NCBI GenBank assembly: GCA_037176885.1
Contig: JAWWNJ010000060.1
Location: 806,001 to 870,000 of the forward strand
DNA: 64,000 nucleotides
Reading direction: 5' to 3'
Source: Favolaschia claudopus
Taxonomy: Eukaryota; Basidiomycota; Agaricomycetes; Agaricales; Mycenaceae
The notes below the pieces were generated by a model. It was not told the origin of the DNA. It made no database searches and worked only from the letters and a program-made list of their open reading frames with translations. Below, piece after piece: positions 24,331 through 36,455 of this stretch (positions are counted from its first letter, which is position 1; every line of letters begins with the position of its first letter). Position numbers and translations under genes: made by a program.

Positions 24331-24867
24331 ATGAAGTTCCCTTCGACCTCCTTCGCAGCCCTCCTCACCTTCGCTCTCACCGCCCAGGCTATTTGCCCCG
24401 GGTTCAACTTCGGCATTGGCAACCAGATGGATCTCGGCGGCGGTGTTAACCGCTGTGAGTTCGATACATTCCTGGCCGTCACGTTCATCGGCGAATGCTA
24501 ACGAAATCTATTCGTATTATAAGGGAACGTCTATGATGACAGCTGCAACGTCGTCGACGGACTCACTACTAACCAGAACCCTTGCGACCAGGGGATCTTT
24601 GGGTGCAGTCCTCCTCCGGTGATTTTTGACCAATACACTAGTACTTTCACGGGATTAGTGTCAGTTTGGTTTTTTTTCTGCTTGCTTTCAATTCAACTTA
24701 CCCGATGCTTTATTCAGCTATGCCTGCCGCACCGACCCCAACTCGGGCACTTGCGGCAGCGATGTCATCTCGGTCTGCGTAAGTTGTCGACATTTTGTCC
24801 GAGTCCTTGAGTTCGTTCCTGTTTTTCTGATTTACATCTTCTACAGTGCCGGAACGATGGAAACTGA
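24331..24867 (+). CDS. small secreted cysteine-rich protein
   Basis: Four exons, 24331-24454, 24524-24659, 24718-24778 and 24847-24867, give 113 aa in consistent phase. The first 20 residues form a clear signal peptide (LLTFALTAQA, cleavage likely after AQA). The mature part is about 93 aa with eight cysteines: single cysteines in ICPGF, DSCN, NPCD, FGCS, YACR and GTCG, then a final CC at the last splice junction. It has no recognised domain, so it belongs to the broad class of small secreted proteins that in fungi includes apoplastic effectors and wall proteins. Even cysteine count suggests four disulfides. The short terminal exon (7 codons including the stop) splits the CC pair between exons. 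Confidence 0.78.
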
Positions 24868-26574
24868 AGCAAGTCGCAAAGTAGAAAGGTCGAAAGAGCA
24901 AAGCATGTAGATTTATATGCGACTCTGTTGGGTTGAAATATAGTTCGAATGTCCTCTCATTTCGGCTCTAGAGCTTTTTCGTGAGACGCTGTGCTTGATG
25001 AACTTGGGGTGTCACTGAAGTCTGGAGTCCTGGTGCAGGAAGAGTAGTAGTAAGGCAAGCGGAAGCCAGAATGTCAAACCTTGTTAAAAAGGAGATCCGC
25101 TGGGCAAGTTGACTTCACCCCTTGCCAAAACCGATGGGTTCGACCCACAAGTTCACTGCAGGCTGCAGCATAATAATTTAAGGTCTAGTGGCCGGCCGAG
25201 TTTCCGACTTGATCGAGAGTGAACAATCGGCGATTCAAAAATCAAGGCAAAAGACTTCGATCTCGTTTCAGATAGTCGGTATCGAGACTCGAGATACATC
25301 AGAGTTAGACAGGATCGCCCAGGAGGAGGGTACATTGCATTGCACGAAAGAACTCGCGTCTACTATGTTTATGTGTGTGGAACTTGCAATGGGCGATTTT
25401 CAGCCAGGAGGATACGGCAACAGCGGCGTGCAGGTGGAATAAAGAGAGCCGAAGCTAATCAGTAGGTTGACCAACCTCAAGACAATAAAAGAGATCTGAG
25501 GATATTCAAAGCCATAAAGATCACCTACAGGAGCACCGAGCAACGTAGAACAAGGCTCATGGTCCGATCGTGGCGGTTGCGACGAAGAAAAACCGAGTGC
25601 ATAAGTACAGGACCTGAGCATGAGTAGACTGGCGAGTTCCCGAGAGATTGCTAGTGCCTCGCTGCGAATTCGAAGACAGACGCCATGACGGTACTGAACA
25701 CAGAGGCGTGGGAAAGAATTGTTTGGCATCGTCGTGCTTATGGTTGTTTATTCACTTTTCTCCTTTGCTTTCGCCTTTCGTCGAGAGTTTGCATCTTCCA
25801 AGCCGCGCTACCGGCGTACGAGCTACACTCCCCCTCTACAACTTCCCTTTGACTGTCACCTATCCTGACCTCAGGCTGTGGCCACTTGACTGGCCAATCC
25901 TGGAAGCGACTCCGACTCAGCCGTCGGCCCGGGAGCGGTGAGCGACACTACAGTGTGACACGCCCTAAAAAAAAATATCGCAGGTTTGTCAAGCGCACCG
26001 AGATATGTTCTTGCCTTGTCTTTTGCCGTATCGTGTACTGTCGACGACACAAACTTGAGCCGCAAAAGCTCGCTATCATGTTGGCTCGACAAAGTTGGCT
26101 CGGTTCTGAACTTGTAAATACAGCTGGGAAGATTTTGCTACCTTTCTCTCCGCTTGACTCTTCTATCCTGCTTTCAATGTGTATCTGCGTCAAGCATTCC
26201 TTGCTGCACGGGATTGCCTCACCGCTCGAAAGGCTTGTTGTAAAATCCCCTCCAACCACGATCGTCACCCAGCCTGCGCATCTCGCGCTGTAATCTTCCC
26301 GCGACTTATACTGTCCATGTTGACGTCTGGTTCCGACGCAAAGTATACATTATTCCCACTTTCTGACCGGGTTTCCTTGTCTCGTTGGCGCCAATTATTT
26401 TTCCTAGGATCCCTCGAATATATCTCAGCAAACGTCGGTCAGAAACGGTGAAACCGGCCTCCTCTCAGACAACACGTTCTTCTACTTTCTGTTGTAAGCA
26501 CTAGCCGCGACCGCAAAATGTTCCCCTCGCTATTGATCTTTTTTTTCGGACATTACTCTCAGCGGCACCTCCTC
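24868..26574. other. intergenic, nothing recognised
   Basis: No supported gene, RNA or repeat apart from short A-rich runs near 25967. Open frames on both strands overlap and lack domains. Confidence 0.45.
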
Positions 26575-26905
26575 TCAAGACTCGAAACCTGTATGCAAAA
26601 AACGAGTCGGATCCACATCGACGTTCTCTTTGTACCCGGCAACCTCTAGGCCTTCGGGTGTGTTCTCGTCGGAACACCGCCGGACAGATACAACGACGCG
26701 TTCGTAATCCCAAGTACATAACTTGAACGTGAAAATCCTCTCTCGTCCTTGATGCACGACTCGCAACCCCCGGCAGCCCCGCACTGACCTCGGTTGTTGC
26801 GAACGACGGCCGACCTCGGTTGAACGGCAATGAGCTTGAACGCCTCTTCCGGACCGGAGAGGCGAATTTCGACAAGCACTGGCAGTCGGATGCGACTCTA
26901 CGAAT
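26575..26905 (-). pseudogene. two coding-like exons of an unknown protein
   Basis: The frame up to a donor near 26802 encodes LVEIRLSGPEEAFKLIAVQP and continues RSAVVRNNRG. After a short intron the frame continues with RERIFTFKLCTWDYERVVV and ends VDPTRFLHTGFES at the TGA at 26575. Amino-acid composition looks genuinely coding, but an in-frame stop lies a little upstream and no start exon was found. No family recognised; probably a relic or the 3' end of an unresolved gene. Confidence 0.35.
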
Positions 26906-28627
26906 TTGGGCAGGGACTTTCAAGTTTCAGGGCATTCGGTGTTCTGAGACCCGCATCTATTAAGAATGCTACCTGGCTCGACCTGGGCTATCGGAATCTG
27001 GGGACGGAAACTAAACGGAATATCTGAGTCAGCATAGGTCAGCATTCGGCATTTCCTCCTCGGGGAATGATGTTTATCTGACGATCACCCAAGAAGGCTT
27101 TCTGAGTAACAAGGTCTGTGAAATTGCGACACTTTTATCAGTACTTATCACATGGCGCAAGGATTGTACAGGACGAATCGCGCACAAACTTGAATCTTTA
27201 CGGCCAATAATTGCTGTTCTCCCGCGTCGCTGCACGAAAGCTGTTCTTTTTTTCCTTCTGAGGAGCTTTTTTCAAGTTCAGAAGCTGAACCTGTGACCTT
27301 GCCCGACGGTAACCTGCGGCATCGTCCTTCCATCCGCTCCCTACCGGCCAGCTCTGTGGCCATTTCACATGACCGAAACGGTTTAGTTCAAATTTAGTTC
27401 TTGCAGTTTCGGCGATTTAATGACGTGACACACGGAAGCGGAAGTGATGCAACGGCAATCCGGGTTCCATAGTTGTTCTGATCGGCGTATGTTTCTCCCC
27501 TGGTGTAAATCGCAGTAAGCACGGCCCGATGAGTCCGATGTTGTTGAATCCGACGCTCGCGCGCAGGGTTTGAATACAGGGAATTCTCGGCTCGGGATTG
27601 CGTCAAGAGTTGGGATAGAAATGCGGCTTCGGCGGAAATCGGGCTCCCAGCATTTCTTGGAGGGGCAATCTAGCCATGTACCGAGGCGAGTAAGTAATTC
27701 AGACCAAAAAAATCCAAAGCAGGAGGCACATCAGCAATGTTATTTCGGCGTTTTCAGTGGATGACATGGCTCACTAGTTCAGTGGTGAATGTGTATCCAC
27801 ACGATCCACGTTGTAAATTAAAAAGTATTTCAATGTGCGGACCGATGACATGAAAAAGTCCTTGTCACTGCTTATTTCTCAGAACCTCCGACGCTTCGGA
27901 AAATAGGTCAAGCACTGGGATGAAAGGATGAATTGTTCAGAACACGGCTGTTGTCTGGTGATAGAGACTGATAGACGTCGAACTTTACAGCCAATGGCTG
28001 TTGAGGCGATACGGGCGGGGAGCGGACTTAACCTGATAAAGTAACACGCAAGGCACGCAACCAGCGCGGATCAAATATCTCTGGAGATCAGGGAGTTGAT
28101 GGAAAACCAAGTTGCCTGATTTGGAAGTTGCCGTCGTCGTATGGCACTGTCATGTGGCGGTGTTATACGCCGTGATCCGAACAGAGTTTAAAACCCCGCT
28201 GTCGGAGTTTATATTTAATCAGGGTTCATGTAATTGTCTGTCCTTCGCTTTTGTCTGAGACATGATTCATGGTACGGAGAATATGAGTGTATTTGAGTTG
28301 CCCCTCTCCGGGAAATCGTTCCGCCCATGCTAGTGCTGATGCTCTCGAGTAGGAAAGGTTGTTCGGCGAATCCATCACGTCGCAAGGACCCGGGTGCGCT
28401 CCGGCATACAAGCCATGCTGATCACGGCGCTACGGCTTTGTGGGTCCGCATTTGGTGATTCAATGATTCATGAATGAATCGGAGACAGACCGGGTAAGGA
28501 GATAGTCCGGCCATTATAAGTAACCGCCGTCGAGAACAAAGGGCCGCCCTCTAATTCCAAGACATCTCCCCACGTCACCCACCCACCCTTCCCCACAATC
28601 TACTATCGCCCAAACCAAGCTCAAACG
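26906..28627. other. intergenic upstream of the Zn2Cys6 gene
   Basis: No supported gene. It includes the promoter of the regulator at 28628. Confidence 0.45.
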
Positions 28628-29699
28628 ATGTCAGTGTCGCACAGTCCTCTGCCTGGACCTTTGCCAGCTTTTGGCTCCCGCTCAGATCCCGCTCGCCACA
28701 CATCTGCACGGTACGTTCTGTGTCACATCCGTATAGCGAAGTATAATTGCTTACAGATCATCCAGCGCTGCGGAGTCATCGTCGAAATCCCTGATACGAT
28801 TACCTAGTTATAAGGAGCTTACTGCTACGTGTGGCGAGATTACTCCCCCACCGAATAAAGCCGGTCGTAGCTCCCTCTTCACTGCCGGCCTTGTACATCT
28901 ACCCCCTCTCAAAGTGGTGTGTCACATAATTCTCATTTGCTTTGATGTCATCTGAACCGTCTCAAAGCCCAACTCCCCTTCTCAACGCCCACCGTCTAAG
29001 CGGCCTTTTTTCGAAGAAGACGAAACAGACCACAAATACCTCGACCTCTCTTCGCATCTCCCTCTCTCCTCGCGCCGGCCTCGTCCAAGTTCGCCTCAAT
29101 CCACCGATTCCATCACTTCAGCCTCTTCATCTTCACCTTCAACCCGTGCTGCTCCTTGGCCGGACTCTATGGCTTCGCACCCGCACACACACCCATTCCG
29201 CGCCAATCCATATGTTGTAACAACAAATACCAGTCCCAGTCTCTCCAGCGAAACTCTCCCCTCCCCGTCTTCGCTCGGCTACGACATACAACCACGGCTC
29301 AAATTCAGCCACGCCAAAGCGGGCGGACGCACCAAGAAACAGGCGCTATCGTGTTATTTTTGTCGAGAACGTAAGATCGCGTGTGGGAGACCCGACGATG
29401 GCAGTATGGATGGAACGTGCAAGTGCGTTTGGTTTTGGTTTTTCGTGGCGTACTCTGACTTACTGGATCTTTTTTTTCGTTCGACTAGTCAATGCGCGCG
29501 GCGCAAAATAGAATGCAGGTACCCCACGGTCTCACATCGCGGGCAGCACAGTCGAATCAAGAGTGCCGCCAGGAAGCATGCTGGCGGTCCGGGGCTGGGA
29601 ATGGGCGGTCTTCCTCCTCCCGCGCACGGCCAACACGAGATGGGGGGTATGGGAATTGGCAGAGGGAACAGTATGGGCATGGGTATGAGTGTCTCATGA
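28628..29699 (+). CDS. Zn(2)-Cys(6) binuclear cluster transcription factor
   Basis: Exons 28628-28710, 28757-28916, 28968-29422 and 29489-29699 give 302 aa. A long Ser/Pro-rich N-terminal half precedes the DNA-binding domain at residues 210-242. Its six cysteines are C210-x2-C213-x6-C220 and C232-x2-C235-x6-C242 (CYFCRERKIAC; CNQCARRKIEC), the GAL4-type zinc cluster, with an unusually long 11-residue loop between the halves. The last intron falls inside the cluster, between C232 and C235. The C-terminal tail is Gly/Met-rich (MGGMGIGRGNSMGMGM) and no fungal-TF middle homology region is present. The cluster near the C terminus and small size differ from classical ascomycete regulators but are common in basidiomycetes. 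Targets unknown. Confidence 0.88.
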
Positions 29700-30987
29700 T
29701 GCCCGTGACGAACAGCTACGACAGCTATCTTTCTTCCTTCCGATTCATGGTATGGCCGCGTCGACGGGAGATGAAGCATGAGATGAATGTGGGATGGAAT
29801 GCCATGATACGCCAAGGCTGTTCGTGCGAGTCCCCGCGGCGTTCTTGCGAACCATGAAACTTGCGAGAAGCAAGGCTGATGTATCGAACATCCATCCGTT
29901 CTTGCGATGGTTTTATCGCCTTCTCTCCTTCTAGCCGTGGACTCGAGAGATTGTGGTTGGATGTATGACGACGAATTCCTCCTGGAATACCAGCATGTAT
30001 ACTGTATGTACGTTGAGCAAGTATGGTAGTTTGTTGTATGTACTTACTCCTGGGATCCACCCCAAATCCAGAATAGCTTTGGTGTGCAAGAACAAGACGG
30101 GAGCCCGTCATCCGTGTATCCGTGTCAGAGAGCCACAAATCCGACGGCCCGCGCGAAACGGAAAGAACGGAAAGAAGTTCTGACAGCCTGTCCGACAGAC
30201 AAATGTAGATGGATGGATGGATGGATCATCATCATGGGAGAAGTTGCGGGGCGGCGTTATCAACTGACAGCTTCTCTTAATTTGAGCGGAACAATGATCC
30301 ACAGAAAGTAAGCAGGAAGTCGCGAGTGCTTGAACTGTGTGTGGGGGTGCGGAACGCTGGGGTCCACGCTGCTGCTATTTGTATTCCACGCATTCGAAGG
30401 ATTGATTCAGAACGATTTTCGAAACCAAAACTTGAAAAGCTGCAACTGTGGACATTTTGTTAGTTTCCTATCTTTGTATCTCTTCCGGGCCGTTTTTATG
30501 AGATCATTTTTCGGTATTTATTTGAGGTGGAAGTGCGAAGAGCATAGTTTGGATGTACTCACAAGTGGGAAGTGAGTACTTTCAGGATACTTTCAAGTCG
30601 GTACTCCCAAGTTTTTGTCAACTCGGAAGTCGAGCACCGAACAATGCGGAGATTGTTACCATGTCAATGTCCGAAAATGGTAATCTGAACATCGAACTCC
30701 GAACTCGCAACTTTCAAGTCGCAATAACATAGCACAGCTAGTAAGGTATGAACTACCAACTGAAAATTGGGAGGATACAAGGAGTCCCTTGATCTGGCCG
30801 TGAGAAGTGTGTCTGATGCCCAGAACTGTGTCTGATGCCGTGTCTTCCCAATCAAAATAATCGAAATAACGAACCGGGACAATGCTAAGAAAATCATCCG
30901 ACTGCTCGAATAGATGCCAGACAGCCCAACAAAAGCATAGAGGGGTAGAAAGGGATAGATTAGCAATAGAATACACTGGTCATTGAG
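29700..30987. other. intergenic, left flank of integrase cassette
   Basis: It contains an ATGG microsatellite at 30211-30226 and a duplicated tgtctgatgcc motif (about 30809 and 30829). If the integrase cassette is a transposon its left end should lie here, but no inverted match to the right flank was seen by eye. Confidence 0.4.
30211..30226. repeat. ATGG microsatellite
   Basis: Four consecutive ATGG units, followed by atcatcatcatgg. Confidence 0.7.
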
Positions 30988-32821
30988 TCAAAACAATTCT
31001 GGATGCATTTGTCTAGCTAATACCAAAGCCTGCGTCCACAAATTTGCCACCTCCGCATCTTCCACAGCACCAAAAAGAGGACCCAGCTGGGCATCCATTT
31101 CTTCCATCTCCAACGGCGACAGCGGGCCAATCGGCGGATCAACCAACACCTCATTGAGTTGGTCTTCGGGAGGCGGGCCAATACGACCGATCCAAGAAGT
31201 TGTGCCTTCATCGACTGTGTTGTTCTCCTGGCGCGACTCAAGGAGACTCTCATCGTGCAAACCTTCCCAGTCCACCCCGTACACCTCCAACTCCTCGTTT
31301 GTCATGGGCTCTTCAGCCACGCTCGTTCCTCGCACACCATGCACCAACGAGTCGAATCCAAACATGTCTATTGGGCTCCGGTTTGGCCCGTCACGCATGC
31401 GGATCTGGTGGTGGTTCCACGATTCTTGAAAGAATTCGAGCTGTCTGTTGATTTGATCCAAAAACAAATAATGTAAAAGCCAGATGTGAAAAGAATTGTT
31501 GATATCGAGGCCGTGATGGAGCTCCAAGAGAATGAAGACATCGGCCCAGGTGGCGCCAATTTGAGCCGTAACATCCACCCATAACCGTTCAATCCGAACA
31601 TTATGTACGCTTCTGTAAAATCTGTGTCAGTTCTACCCTCGACGAGCAATGAAAGCTCGAACCTGCCCCAAAGATATGATCCTCTGCCCTCTCCATGTAG
31701 AGCGACCATGTACGCTGCAACTAGAAGATTCTCCACCCCGTGGTCTCCACGCATGCGGGATGGAGCTAGATAAATAGCTGCTGCTGCCAAAAATAAATCT
31801 AAAACAGTCTGAGCGCGGTTGTTATCGCTTGCGCGGAGACCTGTAATGAGCCGAGAATATCCGTCTATGAAGCCATGAATGACAATTCGCCAGCGGATCA
31901 GTCCTAGTATAAAAGATGAGAAAACTGAGAGATGAAGTCACGGATATCTCACCGTGCTGGCCATCATGGTGCCAAAGTGAATTGGGGCCAGGAACATGGT
32001 AGGTGCGTCTACGTATAGTGATTCTTTCGAATACACGGTGAACAGGATCGATTCGGATGAGAGACTGTCTGATCCTCTCTCTCGGGACGTGGTGACCGAG
32101 TCGCCGCAGCATACCATCTAACATAGTTACACCCGCCCTCCGATAGTGCCGCCGCAGACTGATGAGTAGAGCGTCGAGATCGTCTTCTGATATGGTAGAG
32201 AGAGGACCGGTATATGATGTTAGATTGGGGGCACCAACTTCCTGCTCCTCGTCGTTCTCTTCAGTGTCGTTTACCCGGTGGGCAGCTGCGAGTGGGGCAG
32301 GCTGCTGACGAGGGGCAGCTATGCCATGCTCGAGCAGAGCATATCTAACTGTGCGGCGGCTGACTCCCAGAAAGCGAGCGATGCTAGATGTAGATCGCAG
32401 CGAATAAGCCCAACGAAGAAAATCGGGGTCAATCTCGATGGAGGGTCTGCCTCGAGAGCCCGTATGAACAGTACGGACTACGACAGGGTGGCCATGGTGG
32501 GACCGATCAACAGCATCTTGGTATTGTAGTCTTATATCATTTTGCATTGTTGCTCCGTTTTGCAAGATGAGAGTGAGTTCTTCTTCAGGAAAAATACCGC
32601 GATACTACAGACAATTCTCAGAGCCAATGCTAGACTGCCTCATACGTTCACGCTACCTCGTCTACCAGTCCAAGATATTGCTCCAAGTCGTCGCCGAGTC
32701 TCCAGAGAACCATGGCATCCGCAGAGTTAGCTATAGCCTCATGAACCCTGCTTTCATAGCGATGATAATGTTGTCGAAAAGCATTCAGAAGCTCTTCAGA
32801 CGCCGCCCCAGAAAGCGCCAT
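30988..32821 (-). CDS. DDE integrase-core (rve-type) protein, intact
   Basis: Four exons on the minus strand, 32821-32657, 32604-31953, 31903-31663 and 31612-30988, give 560 aa in phase. The N-terminal part includes a helix-turn-helix-like block (LRSTSSIARFLGVSRRTVRY). The catalytic core is a retroviral-integrase/transposase fold: first Asp in WHHDGQHGLIRWRIVIHG, second in MRGDHGVEN, and Glu in VHNVRIERLW. The order, the spacing and the IRWRIVIHGFIDGYSR block match a eukaryotic integrase-like family widespread in basidiomycetes and animals (I believe the IS3EU-type DNA transposons; from memory). All three catalytic residues are present and there is no frame damage. It is transcribed divergently from the partner gene at 32919, only 97 bp away. 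Confidence 0.85.
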
Positions 32822-32918
32822 AGCAGTAAAGCGGAGAGATAGTTCACCGGGCCGGACAAGCACACGATACATGTGACTCGAAACAGAACCAAACAAACCC
32901 TCGTTCCTTCGTGCTTCA
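32822..32918. promoter_or_regulatory. 97-bp divergent intergenic region of the integrase cassette
   Basis: The ATG codons of the integrase (minus) and the partner protein (plus) are 97 bp apart, so both must be transcribed from this region or from promoters overlapping the opposite coding sequence. No clear TATA box is visible. Confidence 0.5.
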
Positions 32919-34347
32919 ATGACAACGATGGCGACGGGTGGTCTGCCACCCGCCGAAATTGTTTCCTGCACTGTCGTTGCTCTCCCAGATGGTTCCTCCC
33001 ATTTTGATTTGGAGTCGCACGACTTTTTAAACCTTTTTGTCACTGGACAAGCCATTGCATTATATCCTGAAGATTCCGACTCTTCGTCCATTCAACTATC
33101 GTCCCTGGTGGGCTCCATTCTTTTCCAAGTTCAAAACCTATCAAATCCCCATTCGGAATTGCCCATCCTCCTTTACAATATCCTTTCGAACCCCCATCTT
33201 CGTCCTCATATGCAAATTGCTACGACTTCAATCCCGATATTTGACAGTCGGAAGAAAAATCCGGGATATGGCTACCGTAGCCTTGGTTCATTCCATCAGT
33301 TTCTTCCTCCATATTCTACCGAACGGCGTATCGACTCAGTTGCTCTCGACAGGGCGTGGGGGGAGATGCCCGAAATCTTCACTTACAAAAGATGTCTTCG
33401 AGCAGTCGGTCTCCGATCCTTTGCAAAACACTTCATTCTTATTCTGTCCAACCTCCACGAGCAACGCTCGCCCATATTTGACCTCAGCTTCCTCCCATCT
33501 CTACCTCCTGCATTGCCAGACGAAGCTTCGACCTCTAATTCTGCTTTGCAATCATTTGTTACAGAAGCCCCAATTGATCAAAATGTCGGGTACTCTCTAG
33601 ACAATGGTTAGCTCCTTGTTTGTATTTTTTATAAAGCCAATCTAATCACATTCATTCCGCTCAGCTTACCCTTCCTCCGAACTATACTTTCCCCTCCCTG
33701 GGTCATCGCCTTCAGCCGCAACAGTTTCAGATCTACCTGACCTCTCCTCGCCACCCACCCTCCCTTCCTGTCTGCCCGCCCAACCCCTACTTGCCAACTT
33801 CTTGCTTTCTCCGGAAATCACAGAATATGTCGGTGTAGCCTTCATTCTACAGAGGGCTGGATTTACAGACGACGAAATAACTCAAGGCCGTCACCAAGAA
33901 TTGGGGACACTATGGGGCATGATTCGGAATCACCATCATGCATGCGAGATAGTTTCTTGGTTTGGGCTCTCCGTTGTGAAGCAGGACAGTTGTGTAAAGT
34001 TTAACGGAGGCAGGAAGCTCACCACAGCAGACGTGGTCATTGAGCTTGGCTGGAACCCAAGCACCTTCGCCAAAAAATCCAAAGCTTATCGCAAGGCGAA
34101 GGTTCTTGCTCGCACACATTCCTGGAGAAATTCACCCCCGGCCTTCGCTTCTTCGCCGACCGCCCATACTACCTATGTATTTTGGCAAGCCGTTAGGTCA
34201 ATGTTTGGGCCCACCGGATTCTGTGATCAGCCTTTTCCTCCCAGAAACGATGCCCTCGGCAGCAACGACGAACGCCGTGTATCTACTCTGTCACAGAATG
34301 AACTTTACAGCAAACTGACCCAACTTGTAGCCTACCTATCTCAGTGA
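32919..34347 (+). CDS. unknown partner protein of the integrase cassette
   Basis: Exons 32919-33606 and 33665-34347 give 456 aa; the intron phase (1) fits exactly. No known domain is recognised. The N-terminal half is acidic to neutral (LPDGSSHFDLESHDFLNLF); the C-terminal half has a well-folded-looking segment (ITEYVGVAFILQRAGFTDDE, MIRNHHHACEIVSWFGLSVV) followed by a Lys-rich stretch (FAKKSKAYRKAKV). It starts 97 bp from the integrase on the opposite strand, the arrangement of a two-gene DNA element. By analogy it could be a DNA-binding or accessory transposition protein, but that is inference. An alternative in-frame ATG lies three codons downstream. Confidence 0.75.
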
Positions 34348-34520
34348 TTATGATAATCAGCTTTTCCCTTCCATCCATTCCACCCTCTGCTGTTGTATGC
34401 TTTCGCTTTGTTGTCCACCTTCCCCCCCCCCATCTCTGTCTGCCCAGCTATCCACCCATGTTTTCAACTCTCACATCCTGCCTTGCCGGCTTAATTCATT
34501 TGTATTATAATCCGGTCAAT

Positions 34521-34613
34521 CCTCCCCAAAATAATCTCACTGTACTGTATTTACGATCACTTGTGTCAGTTCAGTCCTCCCCAAAACAATCCCACTGTAC
34601 TGTATTCACGATT
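34521..34613. repeat. tandem repeat, 55-bp period, two copies
   Basis: CCTCCCCAAAATAATCTCAC (34521) and CCTCCCCAAAACAATCCCAC (34576) begin two copies that continue with tgtactgtatt(t/c)acgat. They lie about 175 bp beyond the partner gene stop and may mark subterminal sequence of the cassette. Confidence 0.65.
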
Positions 34614-36455
34614 CAAATGAACTCTAATGTGATTCTGGAACGGCGCCGACAAGGTGCATAACAAAATATTCTGTAAGCAACAGAAAGAAGATGATTCATT
34701 CCGGTTAGTTAAAATACAAAGGTTGGTATACAAACAATGCGGGACAGCTGTACCGATTTCCCTTTGAGCCTCACCTCCATGCCGCCCTCACGAGCCGGTG
34801 CTAGAATGGGTAGGAGTGTGGTTAGTAAGGGGACGTGTACGCGTCTTCGCAAACGACATCATCGGCATTGCTGGTCCTGAGGTATCGAGGAGGGTGGTTG
34901 CAGCGACTAGCGCGTGGGAGGGGTGTTGAGGGTGGAGTCGGGAGGGCGGAATGGAACGAATGCGTCGGAGGCGTGAAAAGGCGGTGAACGAGGGTGCAGC
35001 GGTGGCAGGCAGATCGACTCGGGTGGGGCCGTGATATGAGTGAAGGTGGGGAGGAGGCGGGCTAGAGTGGAGAGGGTGTTGTTAGTCAGATGAACGAGAT
35101 GAAGCGGCGGGGCGTACGTTGATCTGAATACTTCTTTGTGTAAGTAGGTACATGACAGCGTCGGTTTTGCAAAGCGAAGGCGGGTCGTCGGCGGGACGTG
35201 GGGCGGGAACTTGTGGTATGTGAGTCACCGAAGGGGCGGAGATGAAAGCGGAGGTCGGTGCGACGGCAGAGAAAGAGAAGTAAAAGTGACAGAAGCTAAA
35301 AAGAAGTTAGCGTGGCGCGGACACCAAACTAGACGGCGGTGACGGACCTTTCTTGACGTGAACATCATCACAGACGAGTCAGGGGGGAGGGAGGGGGGGC
35401 AAACACAGTAAGTGCAGGGCGGGAACAGCGTGCGGTTGGGTGTAAGTGAAGTATGGGTGAGTTGTGGAAGTGTTGGTTTGACGAGGGGAACATAGGGTGT
35501 GCGCAGAAGGGGTAGACAAGAGAACGAGAAGGGGAGACGGCAGCAGCTCTATGTACTAGATGCGAGCTGGAAGCAAACAAGGAAAACAAACCGACACGCA
35601 CCTTTGCGCATATGTGCGTGACGACGAGGGCAGCTTCAAGTTACCAAGTGGTGTTCTCAAGTAGCGAGAGGTGTGGGTAGGACGAGTGGAAGAAGGATTA
35701 GAGGAGAACTATTGTGCCAGCGTTGGGAGGCGGGATGAGGTGTGGCATTCAGTGCTAATGATGGTGATGTAGACGAGCGCTGCGGCAGTGAGTCAAGAAC
35801 CAGGAGCTGAGCACTGAACTGGCAGTCTTCTGCACATAAACTGTGTTGTATGTCAATTTTCGGAGCAAATAGCGACGGTGAAAGCAGACGACGACGAAAG
35901 AAGAGCGAGAGAGGTGAGGACACCGTGAAATCGGGCGGAGAGGGTCCGTGTCACAAACTGTCACACTGAGTCGGAATCATGACCCGCAAACATTGGGTTA
36001 TGGGGCCTCAATTTTCAAGAGAAACCTATGCTGAAAAAATTCAGGGGTGTAGAGGAGTCTCCAAAGAATACAAGAAAAATGTGATCAAGGATTTGTTCCC
36101 AAAGATGACCGCATAGCGAGGGTTAGAACAATGGTACTCTAGAACACCGTGACGCGTATGAATATTACACTCGCCAAATACTCGATCCAGACTCAAGGGT
36201 TTGGCAAGTGGCTAACACAGGGTGAATGTTTTGTACAGGATAAAAACACTATTCTCATTGACAGAGCTAGTAGATACACTGCGTGGAATCAGTCAGCGAC
36301 TCGAGAGAGAGGTAAAGACAATGCAGAGAATTCGAATCTGGATGCTGTAAATATTGTATCAATAGATTGTAAATTGAGTCTCTTTCAAGCCAGACTGCAC
36401 CCAAGAGTGAAGACTAATCAAGTTGCGGGGATTGTGAATTAGTATTAATTTTCTG
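34614..36455. other. intergenic, C/T-rich on the minus strand
   Basis: Roughly 34760-35960 is strongly strand-asymmetric (G/A-rich plus strand) and has no supported gene. Its texture resembles the repeats inside the SUB2 relic. A repeat shared with 45691-45980 occupies 35993-36290. Confidence 0.4.
35993..36290 (+). repeat. dispersed repeat, copy 1 (downstream of AT-hook gene)
   Basis: The core ggttatggggcctcaatttt and the following caagagaaacctatgctgaa match 45691 onward (gttatggggccttaacattc, caagggaaactcatgctaaa) in the same orientation, with further matches (aaaaatgtgatcaagg versus aaaaatgtaatcaagg; acactattctcatt versus acaccattttcatt). A third, shorter fragment lies at about 43771-43800. 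Confidence 0.6.
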
